Assembly (NCBI GenBank): GCA_905250025.1
Contig: CAJNOJ010000027.1
Coordinates: forward strand, 558,001-622,000
From: Adineta ricciae
Taxonomy: Eukaryota; Rotifera; Eurotatoria; Adinetida; Adinetidae
Reading direction: 5' to 3'
DNA: 64,000 bases
The translations under genes were made by a program, and so were the position numbers. Under the pieces are notes generated by a model, which ran no database searches, was not told the origin of the DNA, and worked only from the letters and a program-made list of their open reading frames with translations. Below, in pieces: positions 43,989 through 54,426 of the stretch (the stretch's first letter is position 1; every line of letters starts with the position of its first letter).

Positions 43989-45005
43989 TTATATTGGTAA
44001 TGTCGCTGTGGCATCAAATGGCGCACCATGAATTTGTCCGTCTCGCCATCCGCCTTTTCTCGATCCACTCAGCGATTCTTCTAAATGATCAAGATGATAA
44101 TCAAAGCCATGTTCAGCGTCAACTCTTGGCAATGGAATGTGATTGAAACGATAGTCCCAAACACTTGCATACTGAAAACGGTATGATCCAAAAGCAAACA
44201 TAATTCCGATGGCTGCGCCAGCCACAATATCGTACCAATTGTGATAATGATCAATTGTTAACGAGCATGAGAGTAGAACGGCACCGAGAAGTGGAGCAAA
44301 GAAGAGAACGAGTTTCCAGTATTGTGGTCGATAATTAGCGAAAATTTTTAATTTTGCGTTGAGATACAATGAGCAATAGACAAGACTAGCGAACGCCGCA
44401 GTTGAATGTCCTGATGGCATTGACTGTAATGCAAAATTAATATCTTTTTCATTACCTGTACATATAGATCGATCAAATAGAAGACCATCAAAGCCTTTTC
44501 CTGTGCCGACACTTGCTGCATTAATATTTGGTTTGCAAACGGAAAGAAAATGTGGTCTCAAACCTCCAATCAACCATTTAATAAGTACTTGAAAAGCAGC
44601 TCCAGATACTATTGCGTATAATAGACCCATCGTGGCTGCATTTATGTCATTAAAACTTCGTATACGTATTTGCATTAACATTATAAATATAAATGGGATA
44701 AGAAATGCCAACAAACCAGATAACCATGTTGGAATGATATTTTTCTCGAGAGGATACACAAATTCTGGATTAACAATTTCACCATTGCGAAAATAGATGG
44801 GAAAGAGACGGTTGGGAATCGGTTGAAGCATATTTGCCACAATGCCAATAATGCCTAATATAACTAAGACAAGATAATCCATCCAGAAAGTTCGAATATA
44901 GATTCGAAAAGTGAGAACATCTTGTTGAGGTCGATATATCGTTCCTTGTTGTACATTCATAACTGATTGTTCCATGGCAATAAGATCATTGCGAGGTTCT
45001 TTCAT
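43989..45005 (-). CDS. PAP2 lipid phosphate phosphatase, paralogue A (intronless, fungal-like)
   Basis: A 338-residue integral membrane phosphatase of the PAP2 family, expected to dephosphorylate phosphatidate, diacylglycerol pyrophosphate or lysophosphatidate. Six hydrophobic spans are visible. Active-site motifs: C1 KWLIGGLRP, C2 SMPSGHST, C3 SLTIDHYHNWYD. The C3 nucleophilic His and Asp are intact, but the canonical Arg after Ser (SRxxxxxHxxxD) is Leu. The blocks FPIYFRNGEIVNPEF, GGLRPHFLSVCKP, DRSICTGNEKDIN and LTIDHYHNWYD are, to my memory, typical of filamentous-fungal PAP2 proteins rather than animal PLPP1-5. The gene has no intron although neighbours average one per 150 nt. It is the downstream member of a tandem pair. 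The first ATG was taken; MNVQQ (15 resid. on) is an alternative start. Confidence 0.88.
   Translation of the reverse strand: MKEPRNDLIAMEQSVMNVQQGTIYRPQQDVLTFRIYIRTFWMDYLVLVILGIIGIVANMLQPIPNRLFPIYFRNGEIVNPEFVYPLEKNIIPTWLSGLLAFLIPFIFIMLMQIRIRSFNDINAATMGLLYAIVSGAAFQVLIKWLIGGLRPHFLSVCKPNINAASVGTGKGFDGLLFDRSICTGNEKDINFALQSMPSGHSTAAFASLVYCSLYLNAKLKIFANYRPQYWKLVLFFAPLLGAVLLSCSLTIDHYHNWYDIVAGAAIGIMFAFGSYRFQYASVWDYRFNHIPLPRVDAEHGFDYHLDHLEESLSGSRKGGWRDGQIHGAPFDATATLPI
44043..44180. repeat. 138-bp identical tract, copy in PAP2 paralogue A
   Basis: Direct repeat of 45521-45658 with no mismatch, including third codon positions, whereas the genes differ often elsewhere. Three isolated differences lie in the about 40 bp before it and two within 10 bp after it. 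Confidence 0.85.
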
Positions 45006-45439
45006 TGTTTCTGACAGAACTAAAAAATCAAATCATTAAAAGAGTGTTCGTGATCTTGTATGGAAATATGTTATGACAGAAGAAACGGAAGATTTTTTTT
45101 TTGTAAAATCTACTGCTTCATGCAAGAATAGAAAAAGCCATTTATTCTGCTTCTTTCTTCATAGTATGAAGCTGTCAAGGGTTATATAGTAAAATATAGA
45201 AAGATACAAATTTTTTTCTTTTTCTTTAGTTCATTCGCTTTCTCTCCTCCTCTGACTCTTACGTAATACTGCAGAGAATTAGATACATTAGCGTTGGACG
45301 AAAAAGAAGCTATTCTAACTACCAATTAGATTTAGTCACTACAACAATGAAAGAAAGTGAAGTTTAGAGACGATACAAATCATGTTGAATTTATTGAACA
45401 AATATTTCTTTAGAAAAATTTTCGTTTCTACAAACAGTT
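45006..45439. other. Spacer between the two PAP2 genes
   Basis: 434 bp, noncoding, A+T-rich. It contains the promoter of paralogue A and the 3' end of paralogue B (both minus strand). No obvious similarity to the region upstream of paralogue B could be seen by eye. Confidence 0.5.
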
Positions 45440-46483
45440 CTACACTCTTAATTGTCTATCCATTTGCACCATCGATAATGTCGCTGTCGCATCAAATGGT
45501 GCACCATGAATTTGTCCGTTTCGCCATCCGCCTTTTCTCGATCCACTCAGCGATTCTTCTAAATGATCAAGATGATAATCAAAGCCATGTTCAGCGTCAA
45601 CTCTTGGCAATGGAATGTGATTGAAACGATAGTCCCAAACACTTGCATACTGAAAACGATACGACCCAAATGCGTGTATAGTTCCAATGACTGCACCAGC
45701 TAGAATATCATACCAATGGTGATAATGATCTATCGTCAAAGATGCAGCAATGAGCACAGCACCAAGAAGTGGAGCATAGAAGAGAACGAATTTCCAGTAT
45801 TGTGGTCGATAGTTGGCAAAGATTTTCAGTTTTCCATTTAAATACAATGAACAGTAGACTAGACCAGCAAAAGCTGCAGTTGAATGTCCTGATGGCATCG
45901 ATTCTAAGGCGTCGTTAATTTGTTTCTCATCACCTGTACAAATTGATCGATCGAATAATAGACCATCGAAACCTTGTCCTGTCCCAACAAATGATGCGTT
46001 AATACTTGGTTTACATACCGAGAAAAAATGTGGTCGCAAACCACCAATTAACCATTTAATAAATACTTGAAAAACAGCAGCAGTTATCAACGAAAATAAC
46101 AAGCCCATCGTCCCTGTATTCACATCGTTAAAGCTCCGCGTACGTATTTGCATTAACATTATAAATATAAATGGAATAATAAATGCTAAGAGAGCAGCTA
46201 ACCAGATAGGTATAATATCTTTTTGATATGGATAAGTAAATTCTGGATTAACGACTTCTCCATCACGAAAGTAAATTGGAAATACACGATTCGGTGCTGG
46301 TCGCAAAAAGTAGATACCTAAACCCAGTGCACCCAGTACGGCCATGGCAAGATAATCCATCCAGAAAGTTCGAAGGTATACTAATGGTGTCATGACTTCT
46401 CGTCGATGCTGTGCTAGACCATTCGGGACAGTGTGGTTATTTGTTGGTTGCATGACAAGGACAGAATCTGCAGTTTTGTTCAT
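45440..46483 (-). CDS. PAP2 lipid phosphate phosphatase, paralogue B (intronless, fungal-like)
   Basis: A 347-residue paralogue of the preceding gene in the same orientation. Motifs: C1 KWLIGGLRP, C2 SMPSGHST, C3 SLTIDHYHHWYD, with Leu again replacing the C3 Arg. The N-terminal 35 residues differ from paralogue A while the core is closely similar. The last about 55 residues (from YASVWDYRFNHIPLPR through DYHLDHLEESLSGSRKGGW) are the same, and the corresponding DNA is identical over 138 bp. It ends with an extra MVQMDRQLRV where A stops after ATLPI. Both genes being intact suggests that both are active enzymes. As for A, absence of introns and fungal-type sequence blocks suggest acquisition followed by tandem duplication; this is inference. 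Confidence 0.88.
   Translation of the reverse strand: MNKTADSVLVMQPTNNHTVPNGLAQHRREVMTPLVYLRTFWMDYLAMAVLGALGLGIYFLRPAPNRVFPIYFRDGEVVNPEFTYPYQKDIIPIWLAALLAFIIPFIFIMLMQIRTRSFNDVNTGTMGLLFSLITAAVFQVFIKWLIGGLRPHFFSVCKPSINASFVGTGQGFDGLLFDRSICTGDEKQINDALESMPSGHSTAAFAGLVYCSLYLNGKLKIFANYRPQYWKFVLFYAPLLGAVLIAASLTIDHYHHWYDILAGAVIGTIHAFGSYRFQYASVWDYRFNHIPLPRVDAEHGFDYHLDHLEESLSGSRKGGWRNGQIHGAPFDATATLSMVQMDRQLRV
45521..45658. repeat. 138-bp identical tract, copy in PAP2 paralogue B
   Basis: Direct repeat partner of 44043-44180, in the same orientation and the same place in the coding sequence (near the 3' end). Confidence 0.85.
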
Positions 46484-48171
46484 CTTCTCTTTTGATGTAC
46501 GCGCGAGTGTATGAAGTAAAAACGTGTGGCGTTAGTAACTAAAACACACATACAAAAAAGGAAAAGAAAAAGTCCTGTAAACTTTGCTTTCACGAAGAAG
46601 AATCAAAATAAAACTTGCGCGTTCTGTCGTATTTGTCAACAGAAGGTTACATAGTAAAATGAATCAAGATGAAATCAAATCTTCCTCCCTTTCTCCCTCT
46701 CGTTGTTCACACGTGATAACTCAATGTTGTATTATATCCTTTCTTCAAAAATCTGTGCGATCAACTGAACAAATATTTGACAAAGACAGAAGCAAATGAT
46801 CTAATATACATCTGTATGTACTCATTTCAAGAACAAACAACATATTTAAACATGAAAATAATTAACAAAAACGGTCTTTTGCATATGTTAGACCAAATTC
46901 ATTCCATTGAATAAAAACAAAGTAATTATCCGTGATTGAATATAGGATCTCTCTCGTTTCGAATATTCACTCATCATTATGGCAACTGTTTCATATGTGA
47001 CACTTCTATCCGATTGGTTTCGTGTTCATGTTCCAATTTCGTTGAGATCGAATTCGGTTCACAAACATCGAACAGGCTATGTAGCAGCGTATCCGCAAGT
47101 GAAGCGTTACCATCGTCGACACTATTTATGTCTTCCAATATGTTCGAAATCGAAGAAAACAGATTCAATTCCAGGATGTCCAAGTTTTGCTCGTTTTGGT
47201 CGTTATCAAGAAGGTGACTCAGTCGATGGTTGTTAACCTTGTCAAGACGATGTACTTATACGAAGTTTCTAAATATGTTTTCCAAAGAATATTTGGTAGT
47301 ATTGCTAGCGTACTTTTATGGATGATCAAATATAGAAACAAGAGGTTTTTAAAAGGTGTCCTCGTCTATCATTACTGAAGATTTTGATAAAAAAATTGGT
47401 CAAAATTTGCTCAAGAAATCTTCACTCTACGACCAAAGTATTGAAAAATTTCAAGCACTTCTATGTGCAAAGTATTTTGGTGTTTTCATCACAGCATAGC
47501 TATTTATTTGACAAACTTTGAATATATTTTTATGAAAATATGCACTACAGTTAGCTGTATAAAATCTGATAGATAAAACAATTCTTTTAAGAATCCTTCT
47601 TTCTTGCAGCTGACTGAACGCTGTAAACTACGGTATGAGCCACCGATGGCGCATGTTACCTCGAAAGGGTTAAGACTCAGATCAACATTAAAAACAAGTC
47701 AATTTGTCATTATTTGTCTAGTATAATCATAAAATTCGACCTATTAAAGTATATTCATTGATCTCGATGTTGCAAAAAATAGTTTCTGTCGACAGATGTT
47801 CTTCATCAAATAAAGAAAAAGGTAGATCAGCATTGATAAAGTGTGCATCCCTCGAATTTGAATGATTGTAGCGATAGAATATCATCTGCACACACACATT
47901 CAGTATTATATTTTCTTTGATGTGCAACAACAAACGAGAAAAAAAACAATAGATGTGCTCGAGAAAAACAGAACTAATAAACTGTACATAGAAGTTCATT
48001 TGAGAATTAAATCAACACTTGAATTAGTAAACAAAATGCATAGAAATAAACGAAAGATAAATTGAATATTTATTCACAACATATTTAATGAGAAAGAATG
48101 GAAAGACTTATGGGCTCACAAAGTGATATACTTGAGAAACAAAAGAGAGAATCGTGATGTTTAATGGACAA
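46484..48171. other. Sparse region between PAP2 B and an orphan gene
   Basis: Mostly noncoding A+T-rich DNA. The only coding-like segment is a minus-strand frame at about 46977-47258, listed separately. Other frames (47187-47378, 47727-48065) are low-complexity. The PAP2 B promoter lies at the left. Confidence 0.45.
46977..47258 (-). CDS. Possible exon or gene fragment, unknown
   Basis: Read on the minus strand the frame runs from an acceptor-like ATAAG near 47259 through NNHRLSHLLDNDQNEQNLDI, ELNLFSSISNILEDINSVDD, ADTLLHSLFDVCEP and EHEHETNRIEVSHMKQLP to a stop at 46977. Base composition is more balanced than the surroundings and the helix-like Leu/Ile spacing looks protein-coding. No upstream exon with a start was found within 1 kb, so it may be a remnant of a lost gene, a terminal exon of an unrecognised gene, or chance. 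No family is recognised. Confidence 0.28.
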
Positions 48172-48767
48172 TTATAATCTAGTGATTGTTACTTCAGATT
48201 CATCGGACTTCGTCTCATCAGATATACTAATACTTGGTATAGAAGTTGGTTGATAATGAACAGCGAATGAATTGCTTTTATACGAATTATTAATATCTCT
48301 AGTCGGATTGCCTGGTTCTCCATGCATTTGATTGATGTGATCTAAGAAAGGAAATATTACGTGAGAGAAGAGATGTTTTGGAAACATTTACCATTTTTTC
48401 GTAGTAAAATCGGCGTTAAGAAACTTTTTAACGTTCCATTGTGATGATCATCATGCTGACGATGATTGGATCCTAAGAATCGTGTTTTCCAACGATGTCT
48501 ACGTCCATTGGATGTTGTGAGACTCGGCACACTCAGTCGATCAGATTTCTCCTCTTCTGGCTGGATATATCCCAATGCATAATAAGATTTGAACAGATGA
48601 AGACTGGTATCGAAAAATCGAGAATCATTCGTAAAAATTGCTTGGAAATGTTCGCGATTTTCATAGAGATCATTAGATGTATCTGCAGCAAGGTCGTTTG
48701 GCGAAATCGTCGTCATTGTCGCTGTCGATGCAGACGAACCAACGCTAGTTGAACGTGTCATAGACAT
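48172..48767 (-). CDS. Unknown two-exon protein
   Basis: Exons 48392-48767 and 48172-48341, joined by a 50-nt intron, give 181 residues. The start MSMTRSTSVGSSAS opens a Ser/Thr-rich leader. Residues about 35-70 (LYENREHFQAIFTNDSRFFDTSLHLFKSYYALGY) look structured; the next part is basic (NGRRHRWKTRF, SNHRQHDDHH), and the C-terminus is Ser-rich and acidic (SISISDETKSDESEV). There is no signal peptide, TM or Cys pattern. I do not recognise a family. Short intron, consistent frame and codon use support a real gene. Confidence 0.5.
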
Positions 48768-50195
48768 CTTATTATTTAATATTACTAAAAATATACTCTT
48801 TGTCTAATACTGATGATTCATAATATTCCCATCCGATTATCTTCTTTCTCTTCTACTTTTTTTTTGTTATTGACGAAGTTCAGATAGACATCCGTAGTTT
48901 ATTTCGATTGAAATATGATATTCACTTGTGCACCTATTACCTGACAGGTAGTCTAGATGACGCTATTCGACAATTCGAAATTTACACCCTCAAAACATCA
49001 TATCTGAATTCGAATCGTTCGTTTGATTGAAAATAACACTAGCTTCTTTGATGTATCATTGAAAATCCCATCGGATTGACAGAAGCGATGATCTTTCAAC
49101 GCATATTTCATCCTCTTGTTTATATTTCTACTCATTCAAAGCAAGAATTAAACTTCTTAAGGCTTACATGATGATGTCATTTGTTGTTCAATCGAAATCA
49201 ATTCTGCAGATGTTTGTTGTTAATCATCGATGATCAATATTTTTCTTTCTGTCTTTCGAGACGATTTGCTGACAATAACTTTCAAATCGTACGTATTCAG
49301 TGATTAATGTTAGATGATTTCAGCACTTATACATATTCTCTCTTTCAATACGAACGATATTAGGAGAATATCAATAGCAGGTCACTGATTGAGCATATTT
49401 CTTTTCTTTCTTCACGAATATGAACACATCTCACAACATCATTGACACAAATAGGTAGGTAGGGGTGTGTGTGTGTGTGTGTTCGCTTTCTTCTATGCTT
49501 GTCTATTCATTAATTGATAATTATTTTCGAAAGGATATTTCTGCTAAGATGATCACATCTAATAATGCATACGCGAGACTACGTCCGTCAATTATTATCA
49601 TTATCAAGTGCGTTTATTTCTTTTTTACACATCGTCAAATCGAAATATATGCGAGGATTACTCGATACAAATAGAAATCAATGTCTCAGGATTCGTTTTT
49701 AATAAGCTCTCTCTTTTCTCTATTGTATATTGTAACAAATGAACCATAACTACACTAGACGATATATGATGAATACCAGATAAAATTGACTTAAGGCGAT
49801 CAGAGACGCTCAATGACAATCTGTTTTATTTTGCATAAAATCACCTCTAAACTTTATTCAAAGGTCATTTGTATACAGTAAGAAAACTTCTCTCTCTTTC
49901 TTTCTCTCTTCGATGTGTTCATTTGAATTGCATCTCAATGATGTAATCCTCATTCACCGGACATGTACACACCAGGTTGGAAGTCATTCGACTTCCTGTG
50001 GTTGAAGTTGTTGTTTCTTCTTCTTCTAAACACTTGTTATAGAGTAATTCACTTAATGATTATGTACTTCACTTGACACTATCATTGTATACGTCGATGA
50101 TGTAAGCTTGTTTCTAAATTGATGTTTGTCTGTTACGATTTCTTGTTGAAATGAACTTCTTTTTCAGATGTTTTAAAATACGAATAAGATTGAAA
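48768..50195. other. Noncoding region between the orphan gene and the discoidin gene
   Basis: Divergent promoters of the 48-kb orphan and the discoidin gene should lie here. Contains a (GT)n microsatellite at 49465-49482. No other feature was recognised. An in-frame ATG at 50151 could extend the discoidin gene by 15 residues. Confidence 0.5.
49465..49482. repeat. (GT)n microsatellite
   Basis: Nine uninterrupted GT units in the noncoding region between the 48-kb orphan and the discoidin gene, preceded by GGTAGGTAGG. Confidence 0.9.
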
Positions 50196-52291
50196 ATGTT
50201 CATCTGTATGTTAGTTCTGTTTGCGATCAATGCAAATGCTCAAGTATGTAATGGTCCATTAGGAATGATTAGCGGGGAAATACGCGATTGGCAAATAACA
50301 GCATCATCAACTTATCCAGATTATGATTGTCATGAGAAAAATGCTCGAGTGTATCAAGCATTTGATCGAGCTTGGTGTGCTCGACATAAATCCGATTCAG
50401 AATGGCTACAAATTGATCTGGGAATACCGGCGAAAGTAAATCGAAAATCACAGCGTTGTCTTCATTTTTCCTAAATAGCGTATTATTTCTAGATATCAGG
50501 TGTATTAACACAAGGTCGAGCAAATAAGGATGAATATGTCACATCGTTTATGATTTCATATAGTACTGATGCGTATCGTTGGCAATACTTGGTCGATCAG
50601 TATGGAAATCAAAAGGTTGGATATTTCGAGAGAGTTGTAGCATCAATCAATTTTATTTGTTTTTCCTTCCTCTAGATCTTTTCGGCAAATACGGATTCAT
50701 ATTCGGTGCATAACAACTACTTTGATGAACCAATTCTCACTCGTTTTATTAAATTTCATCCGATGGAGTGGTACTCACATCCGTCATTACGCGTAGAGAT
50801 TATTGGTTGTCAAGGTTTGATCAATTTTCACTTCTGTCCTCTCTTTCGATTGATATTGTAGAATGCAAACAATATTTGGGCTTACCACCTTATGGAAAAG
50901 TCACCGCATCAACCACATGGCCCGCTCGCCGACGAGCGACATGTCAAGCAGAAGATGGATATCTACTTAGTAACAAAGGATGGTGTTCAAAAAAGAAATA
51001 CAGTTTGTTTTTCTTTCAAATAAGGTTTCGTTTAAGCGATAGAGTGATCGTTTAGAACACGATCAATGGCTAGAATTTGACTTGGGACATCCATCAACAG
51101 TAACATCATTGATAACAAAAGGCCGAACTGATACGAATCAAGAACAATGGGTGACGAAATACCGAGTTTCGTTTTCGAATGATTCTCGTCTGTGGATTTA
51201 TTATAAGGATAAATTACAAATCGAACCAAAGGCAAGTAATTTCATAACGAACAGAAATGAGACTTAAGATTTGAAGGACACGCAATCATGTGAACGATTG
51301 ATCATAGACACTCGAATTTAAAATGACCGCACTTGAATATTGATTTGAATTCTTTTTCAATTCATAGGAATTTGCTGGTAATAATGATCGTGACAGCGAA
51401 CGTATTCATTTTCTTAATGAACTGTTCGTTGCTCGATATGTCCGAATTCATCCGACTGATTGGCACAATCATGTTAGTATGCGTGCAGCCGTTCTTGGGT
51501 GTCCACATCAGGGTAACTAGTAACAAAATCTAGAATCTATTTCTTGACCATGTTGATCTATGTATTTATCATAGGTGCTTGTTTTCCGGGTTATTTTCGT
51601 GTTAATAGTGAAGCACATTGTGGTATGTTAAAGAAAAGCAATTGTTTAACTATTAGTTCATTTACTGTTCTAGTGGAAAATCTGGCTTACGGGAAACGAA
51701 CGTGGACAAATGACCGGAATCGTTATCGTCGTAAGACTTCTCTTGAAGGATTTCAATTTCGTAGTACACGCGAATCAAACGGTGATCCTTCGTTGGCTGT
51801 AGATGGCTTTGAAGAACCGCTAGACTGGGCAAAATGTGCAACTATTGACAATTATTTCGTGGAGAAGCCTGTATGGATGGTTGATCTCGGGCGAGCAACG
51901 AATGTCGCTGGCGTTTTGGTCAGAACATGGCATGATGGTCTAGGTATGAAAGAAAGAAGAAGAAGAAGAATTTGCAAAGATCGAATTCAAAACTATTTTT
52001 CGAGTAGATTCCAATGGATCTTCATCGATGTATCGAGATTATTTAGTAAATTTGAATCAATACAATGTTTATGTGGATCATTATCCTCGTCGATATCGTT
52101 TTAAAAATGCTAATTTATGTTCATCTATCAAACGTACTGATCAAACATTGACATCATCATCTCGTCTACACTTTCAATGTCAACGTTCATTACATGGTCG
52201 TTTTGTTTACATTGAAGCTGATGGTGTTCGTAATCGTTGGAATAAATTGTTTACTGCTGTACTTTGTGAAGTCTTTGTTTATGAGCAGTAA
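50196..52291 (+). CDS. Secreted protein with two discoidin (F5/8 type C) domains and a fucolectin-like domain
   Basis: Exons about 50196-50435, 50493-50615, 50676-50814, 50862-50982, 51045-51231, 51368-51512, 51575-51622, 51674-51943 and 52008-52291 give about 518 residues. Residues 1-15 (MFICMLVLFAINANA) are a signal peptide. Domain 1 (about 17-165) is F5/8-type C: CNGPLGMISGEIRDWQITAS, AWCARHKSDSEWLQIDLG, RFIKFHPMEWYSHPSLRVEIIGC. Domain 2 (about 168-325) repeats the pattern: CKQYLGLPPYGKVTAS, QWLEFDLGHPSTVTSL, RYVRIHPTDWHNHVSMRAAVLGC. Domain 3 (about 345-518) begins NLAYGKRTW and resembles fucolectin/eel-lectin galactose-binding folds (VDGFEEPLDWAKCAT, WMVDLGRATNVAGVLVRTW, RFVYIEADG). All suggest extracellular carbohydrate or cell-surface binding. 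The intron at 51232 uses a GC donor (AG|GCAAGT). The junction at 50983/51044 is uncertain. Confidence 0.8.
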
Positions 52292-52660
52292 ACTTTATCT
52301 GTTTAATTTTTCCTATGTGTCAGATTGAAATCTCTCTCTCTCTCTCTTGAATAAATGCAAGAAGAAGGCAATGTTTCTGTACAGTGTCGGTTTGTTATTC
52401 TGATTCATGTGAAACGAAAGTAAAATGAGTAAAAAAATTTCATCTACCAGTCCGATGCAAAACAAATTAAGAATGAAAAGCAAAATTTTTTCTCGTCGGT
52501 AGAGGCATTTCATGCTAACATCATGTTTCTTCGGACAACTAGACTTTCTAGTCTTCTTATTGTAATTCATCTTAGCTTGCTTATTTTCACAATTATCAAA
52601 TAATTCGTATATTTATCGAAATCCTCATTATCGAACAAGGATCGAGCACATCGCGATAAA
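52292..52660. other. 3' flank of the discoidin gene
   Basis: Noncoding, with a (TC)n run at 52331-52348 and AATAAA at about 52350. The minus-strand frame here has no recognised content. Confidence 0.5.
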
Positions 52661-53790
52661 ACATTTTCTTCATACCAACATACCACAAACGATGTTGCTA
52701 CATCAATGCAAGATGAACTTCTTCGAATACAACCTCCTCACATCAGATAAGTCAACTAAGCGTTGTGTAATACTATTCACAATAGAGAACACAATGTTGC
52801 CAGACTGATGAAAGAAAATGCTCAATCTCTTCCGATTCCAGATTTTCTCCAAGTGAGCTTGATAGACCAGTAGCACGACGTGAATATGTAACAGAGCTTC
52901 TGTTTTACAATGAGCATGGGTTTTGTCAAGCTTCTTTCCCGATCTTATGGTTAGATAAACACTATGATGTTCGTTAGAATCGAGTTGCCGAACGCGAGAT
53001 ACTGGCTTATTTAACAAAGAAACAGTCTTTGAACATAGATCGATATTAAAACTAATCCTCAACCTTTGATAATATTATCAATATCATCATGTACCAGTTC
53101 GAAAGTGGTTATTTGATAAAGAAAAAGCGAAAGCAACATACGACTCTCCAGTAGGAATTCTATGAAATCATTCGAATGAACATATCTACGCACCGAGGAA
53201 TGGATCGATCGAAATCTTTCCGATGCATTCTCGTCCCATTTCTTACCAAATTATGGTAAATACGTTTTAACTTGGAAAGACTATGTTTTCGGTTCGTTTC
53301 TTCGTTACATGTTCGTCGGGATGACAAAGCTGATGAAGATTTGTTTTGGCGTAAATACGGTCGATGGCGTGATCTTTCGTATCATGTCAAAGGACTTGTT
53401 GATGAAGAAAAACGACGAAAAACGATATTTAAATCAATATTTATCATGACGGATGATGTTTCCATGATGAATCAATTGATCGATTACTCGAATCCGAATT
53501 CAAAAGGAACCGACGAACCTTACGCTCGTCATCATTTGCACAATCACTCAATACTTTTCAATGTCTTAGCACCTCAAACATGTTTCACTCCATTTCAACG
53601 CATTGGTTTTGATTAATTTCTCGTCAGCAGGCGATTTCTCATCGAACATTTCATATTCACCATCAATCATACAGATTTCAATGTTTTCCGATTCTTTCGC
53701 GAAGTGATTTGCGCTCAACGGCAACATCAACCGGGTCTGCTGTCATTCACCCACGCTAAAAATACACTCGATTCATTCTAGAATCTCCTA
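52660..53790 (+). pseudogene. Decayed GT23-like (alpha-1,6-fucosyltransferase fold) gene remnant
   Basis: Plus-strand translation shows patches of a glycosyltransferase broken by frameshifts and stops. The clearest is the open segment 53272-53616: RFVSSLHVRRDDKADED resembles the donor-binding HVRRTDKVGTE motif of FUT8-type GT23 enzymes, and IFKSIFIMTDDVSMMNQLI resembles VYLATDDPSLLKEA at the expected distance downstream. After the stop at 53614 the same frame continues FLVSRRFLIEHFIF. Upstream, DELLRIQPP and VARLMKENAQSLPIPDFLQ lie in frames interrupted by TAA/TAG. No splice scheme repairs all the breaks, so a pseudogene is preferred over an intron-rich gene. A minus-strand frame at 52703-53062 is taken as a shadow. 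The family call rests on two short motifs only. Confidence 0.42.
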
Positions 53791-54426
53791 TCGAAACACT
53801 CTTGATGTTAATAAAATGAATATTTAACCGTCACCAATCCATAAAATATAACAATATTGATCTTTATAAATGAAACTACGTCAAAATGTCAGCTCGATCT
53901 GCTTCAGGTTACTTTAGAAACTTCTTTCGTGTTTTCAATGCTGTCTTAATGATGTTGAAAACGTAGTCTTTCCGTATCGATACATGTCAGTTGGAGAGAA
54001 TAATCGAAATGCTCGACATATACGCGTGTTACTAAGCAAACAACCCTCAAATACAGAGAATTTTGTGTCACTATATTCTCCGTAATAGTTTGCTTGTTAT
54101 TTCTTCGTTGATCATTCCATCAAATAAATATTTTTCATTAGACGTTGCAATTCTCTCGTAAATAATGATTCAATAGTTAAATTCCATTTTTTTTCTTTCT
54201 TTCTACGTTGTATATACTGATCGACTGACTTAGAGCGTTTTATAACAGTAACATGCATCCCTACTTCTGACGTACAAAAGCAGCAGCAGTATGTGTTTTT
54301 TTCTTTACTTGCTGTCGAAGTAAAAAAAAAAACGCACACATGACCAAACAGCTCCGACTTGTATGTCAATAAACGCTCAATAGCAACCGGGTTTTTTTTG
54401 GTTAAACTCAGTTATTTTATATCCAG
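53791..54426. other. Noncoding region before the ASTER-domain gene
   Basis: A+T-rich, no coding pattern. Probably the promoter and 5' UTR of the gene at 54427. A GCAGCAGCAG run lies at about 54286-54296. Confidence 0.5.

Noticed and set aside
45382-45624. Plus-strand frame overlapping the end of PAP2 B, and the similar one over PAP2 A
   Set aside because: They are antisense shadows; they look alike only because the underlying paralogous DNA is identical.
52703-53062. 119-codon minus-strand frame
   Set aside because: It lies opposite the glycosyltransferase-like plus-strand remnants and shows no domain, so it is treated as a shadow.
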